From contig CAWINZ010000003.1 of the NCBI GenBank assembly GCA_963837695.1, positions 62,001-126,000 of the forward strand: a DNA stretch of 64,000 nucleotides. The letters are read 5' to 3'. The notes beneath the pieces were generated by a model that searched no databases, was not told where the DNA came from, and saw nothing but the letters and a program-made list of their open reading frames with translations. The position numbers and the translations under genes were made by a program. Shown here piece after piece: positions 63,119 to 64,000 of the stretch (its first letter is position 1; each line of letters opens with the position of its first letter). This DNA comes from VRUE01 sp963837695 (GTDB lineage Bacteria > Actinomycetota > Thermoleophilia > Solirubrobacterales > 70-9).

Positions 63119-64000
63119 CACCCTTCGAAATCTATGTGCCCATGGGGGTCTATCCCAGGAGCATTGTGGATGACGGGTCCGCCCGGAAACCATTCGTGGA
63201 AGGGATTAAGGAAGACTTCCGATCCTTTACCCTCATCGCCGATGGACTCGTCATTGATCGTGTGACCCTTGATCCAATCGATCAACGCATCCTTGCACAG
63301 GCCTTCGGCCTGAGCTAGGGCCAAGGGGATGTTCAGGGCATGGGCCACTGCCTTGCCGGGAACCCCAAGATCATCGCCTACGGAGTTGATTGCGTGTGCC
63401 AGTCTATTGGCCGCAAAGTACTTAGCATAGGGTGGCACCGCTGCTAGGTTAAGTGCTGCGTGGAAGACTTCTGCCGGAGTTGGAATCGGCGTTCCAAATA
63501 AGCCGAAGCCCGTCGGATCGGTTTTGTTCGCCGGATTGTCGTAGGCGTAGGAGTATGGCTCATGCGTCACCTCCTCTATCGGGTCCCGAGTCAGGAACTG
63601 GTCCGTGACCGGGTCATAGACCCGTGCCCGCAGGTATTGCAGGCCGCTCTGAGAGAGGGTGTATTGGCCGGCGTAGCCGAGTGGGGTCGTCTGGGAGCCG
63701 GCGCTTTCTTCGGGGCCGCCGTAGGCGTCGTAGCTGAACTTGGCGGTCGCTTCGCCAGCGGCGTCGGTCAGCATCCGGGTCGAGCCGAGCTGGTCATGGT
63801 GGTAGTAGGTCGGCGTTTCTTCGGAATCGATCTGCTCGATCGGCAGGCCCCCGGGGCCGTAGATGTAGCTGGCCTGCCCGTCGCTGAGGAGGAGGGGAAG
63901 TCCTCCGCTCGCGTCCCAGGTCAGGTGTTCGGTCGATTCACCGGCGGTGCGTGAGGCCATCAGTCCTCCACCGTCGTAGGTGAAGGCTTCGTCGATCCCC
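63118..64000 (-). CDS. RHS-repeat protein, C-terminal end with variable toxin-like tail (partial)
   Basis: The frame is open to the right window edge, so the N-terminal part is missing; 293 residues are seen. YD-repeat pieces (FTYDGGGL) lead into the RHS core: YYHHDQLGSTRMLTDAAG, FSYDAYGGPE, PLGYAGQYTLSQSGLQYLRA, YDPVTDQFLTRDPI and the core end YSYAYDNPANKTDPTG. After that about 125 residues form a non-conserved tail ending in NAPGIDPHGHIDFEG. RHS cores enclose and release such toxins. The tail family is not recognised. Its A+T content is higher than in the core. Confidence 0.85.
   Translation of the reverse strand, partial: GIDEAFTYDGGGLMASRTAGESTEHLTWDASGGLPLLLSDGQASYIYGPGGLPIEQIDSEETPTYYHHDQLGSTRMLTDAAGEATAKFSYDAYGGPEESAGSQTTPLGYAGQYTLSQSGLQYLRARVYDPVTDQFLTRDPIEEVTHEPYSYAYDNPANKTDPTGFGLFGTPIPTPAEVFHAALNLAAVPPYAKYFAANRLAHAINSVGDDLGVPGKAVAHALNIPLALAQAEGLCKDALIDWIKGHTINDESIGDEGKGSEVFLNPFHEWFPGGPVIHNAPGIDPHGHIDFEG

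Overview
This window looks like a chromosomal segment of a high-GC actinobacterium. The ATP synthase order (atpB-E-F-H-A-G-D-C), the rpmE-DUF1385-prfA-prmC-TsaC-glyA-wecA run leading into it, the aa3-type oxidase cluster and the abundance of leaderless genes fit the class Thermoleophilia (Solirubrobacterales-like). That placement is inferred from gene content and style; no 16S or marker comparison was possible.

Layout. 1-7.2 kb: the end of a thiolase gene, a HAD hydrolase, a convergent TlpA-like thioredoxin, then a cytochrome c oxidase operon (CuA-like protein, coxB, coxA, coxC, ctaG, an unreported 44-residue membrane peptide, SCO). 7.3-14.9 kb: acyl-CoA catabolism, with a two-subunit mutase carrying the isobutyryl-CoA mutase signature (its subunit genes split by a DUF559 gene), then etfB-etfA-ETF:quinone oxidoreductase behind a promoter with CRP-like and TetR-like palindromes. 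15-20.5 kb: small membrane proteins, an EamA transporter and a sugar cluster (aminotransferase, epimerase-glycosyltransferase fusion, deacetylase). 20.8-23.8 kb: hydrolase/TetR pair and a diguanylate cyclase. 23.8-35.1 kb: translation genes followed by surface-polymer genes. 35.2-42.7 kb: the complete F1Fo ATP synthase operon. 42.9-53 kb: M20 peptidase, LCP ligase, an intein-interrupted UDP-glucose dehydrogenase, two sugar-nucleotide pyrophosphorylases, PGI/PMI and ahcY. 53-59.6 kb: comF, hpf, secA, a small NTF2-like gene, a methyltransferase and a frameshifted prfB. 59.9-64 kb: a secreted acidic protein, an ECF sigma-ogt pair, nadC, and a lower-GC RHS toxin end with a lipoprotein that may be its immunity protein.

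The most unusual content lies between the genes. At least nine intercistronic gaps are filled by long hairpin elements of about 105-220 bp. Each has a 15-48 bp outer stem whose sequence differs from copy to copy, while inner loops and inner stems are shared within families. They sit between atpB/atpE, atpA/atpG, DUF1385/prfA, prfA/prmC, hpf/secA, secA/next gene and elsewhere. In two cases they form the end or start of a protein-coding gene. The transition-type mismatches in four of the outer stems (13 of 13) all leave G-U pairs on the same strand. They have no T-tract and no associated transposase, and I do not recognise them as a described family.

Other items worth checking are the intein placed at the catalytic cysteine of UDP-glucose dehydrogenase, an ETF-QO lacking one of four Fe-S cysteines, the epimerase-glycosyltransferase fusion, repeated ACTTG motifs over the nadC start, and TAnnnT boxes placed 6-10 nt before about a dozen start codons.
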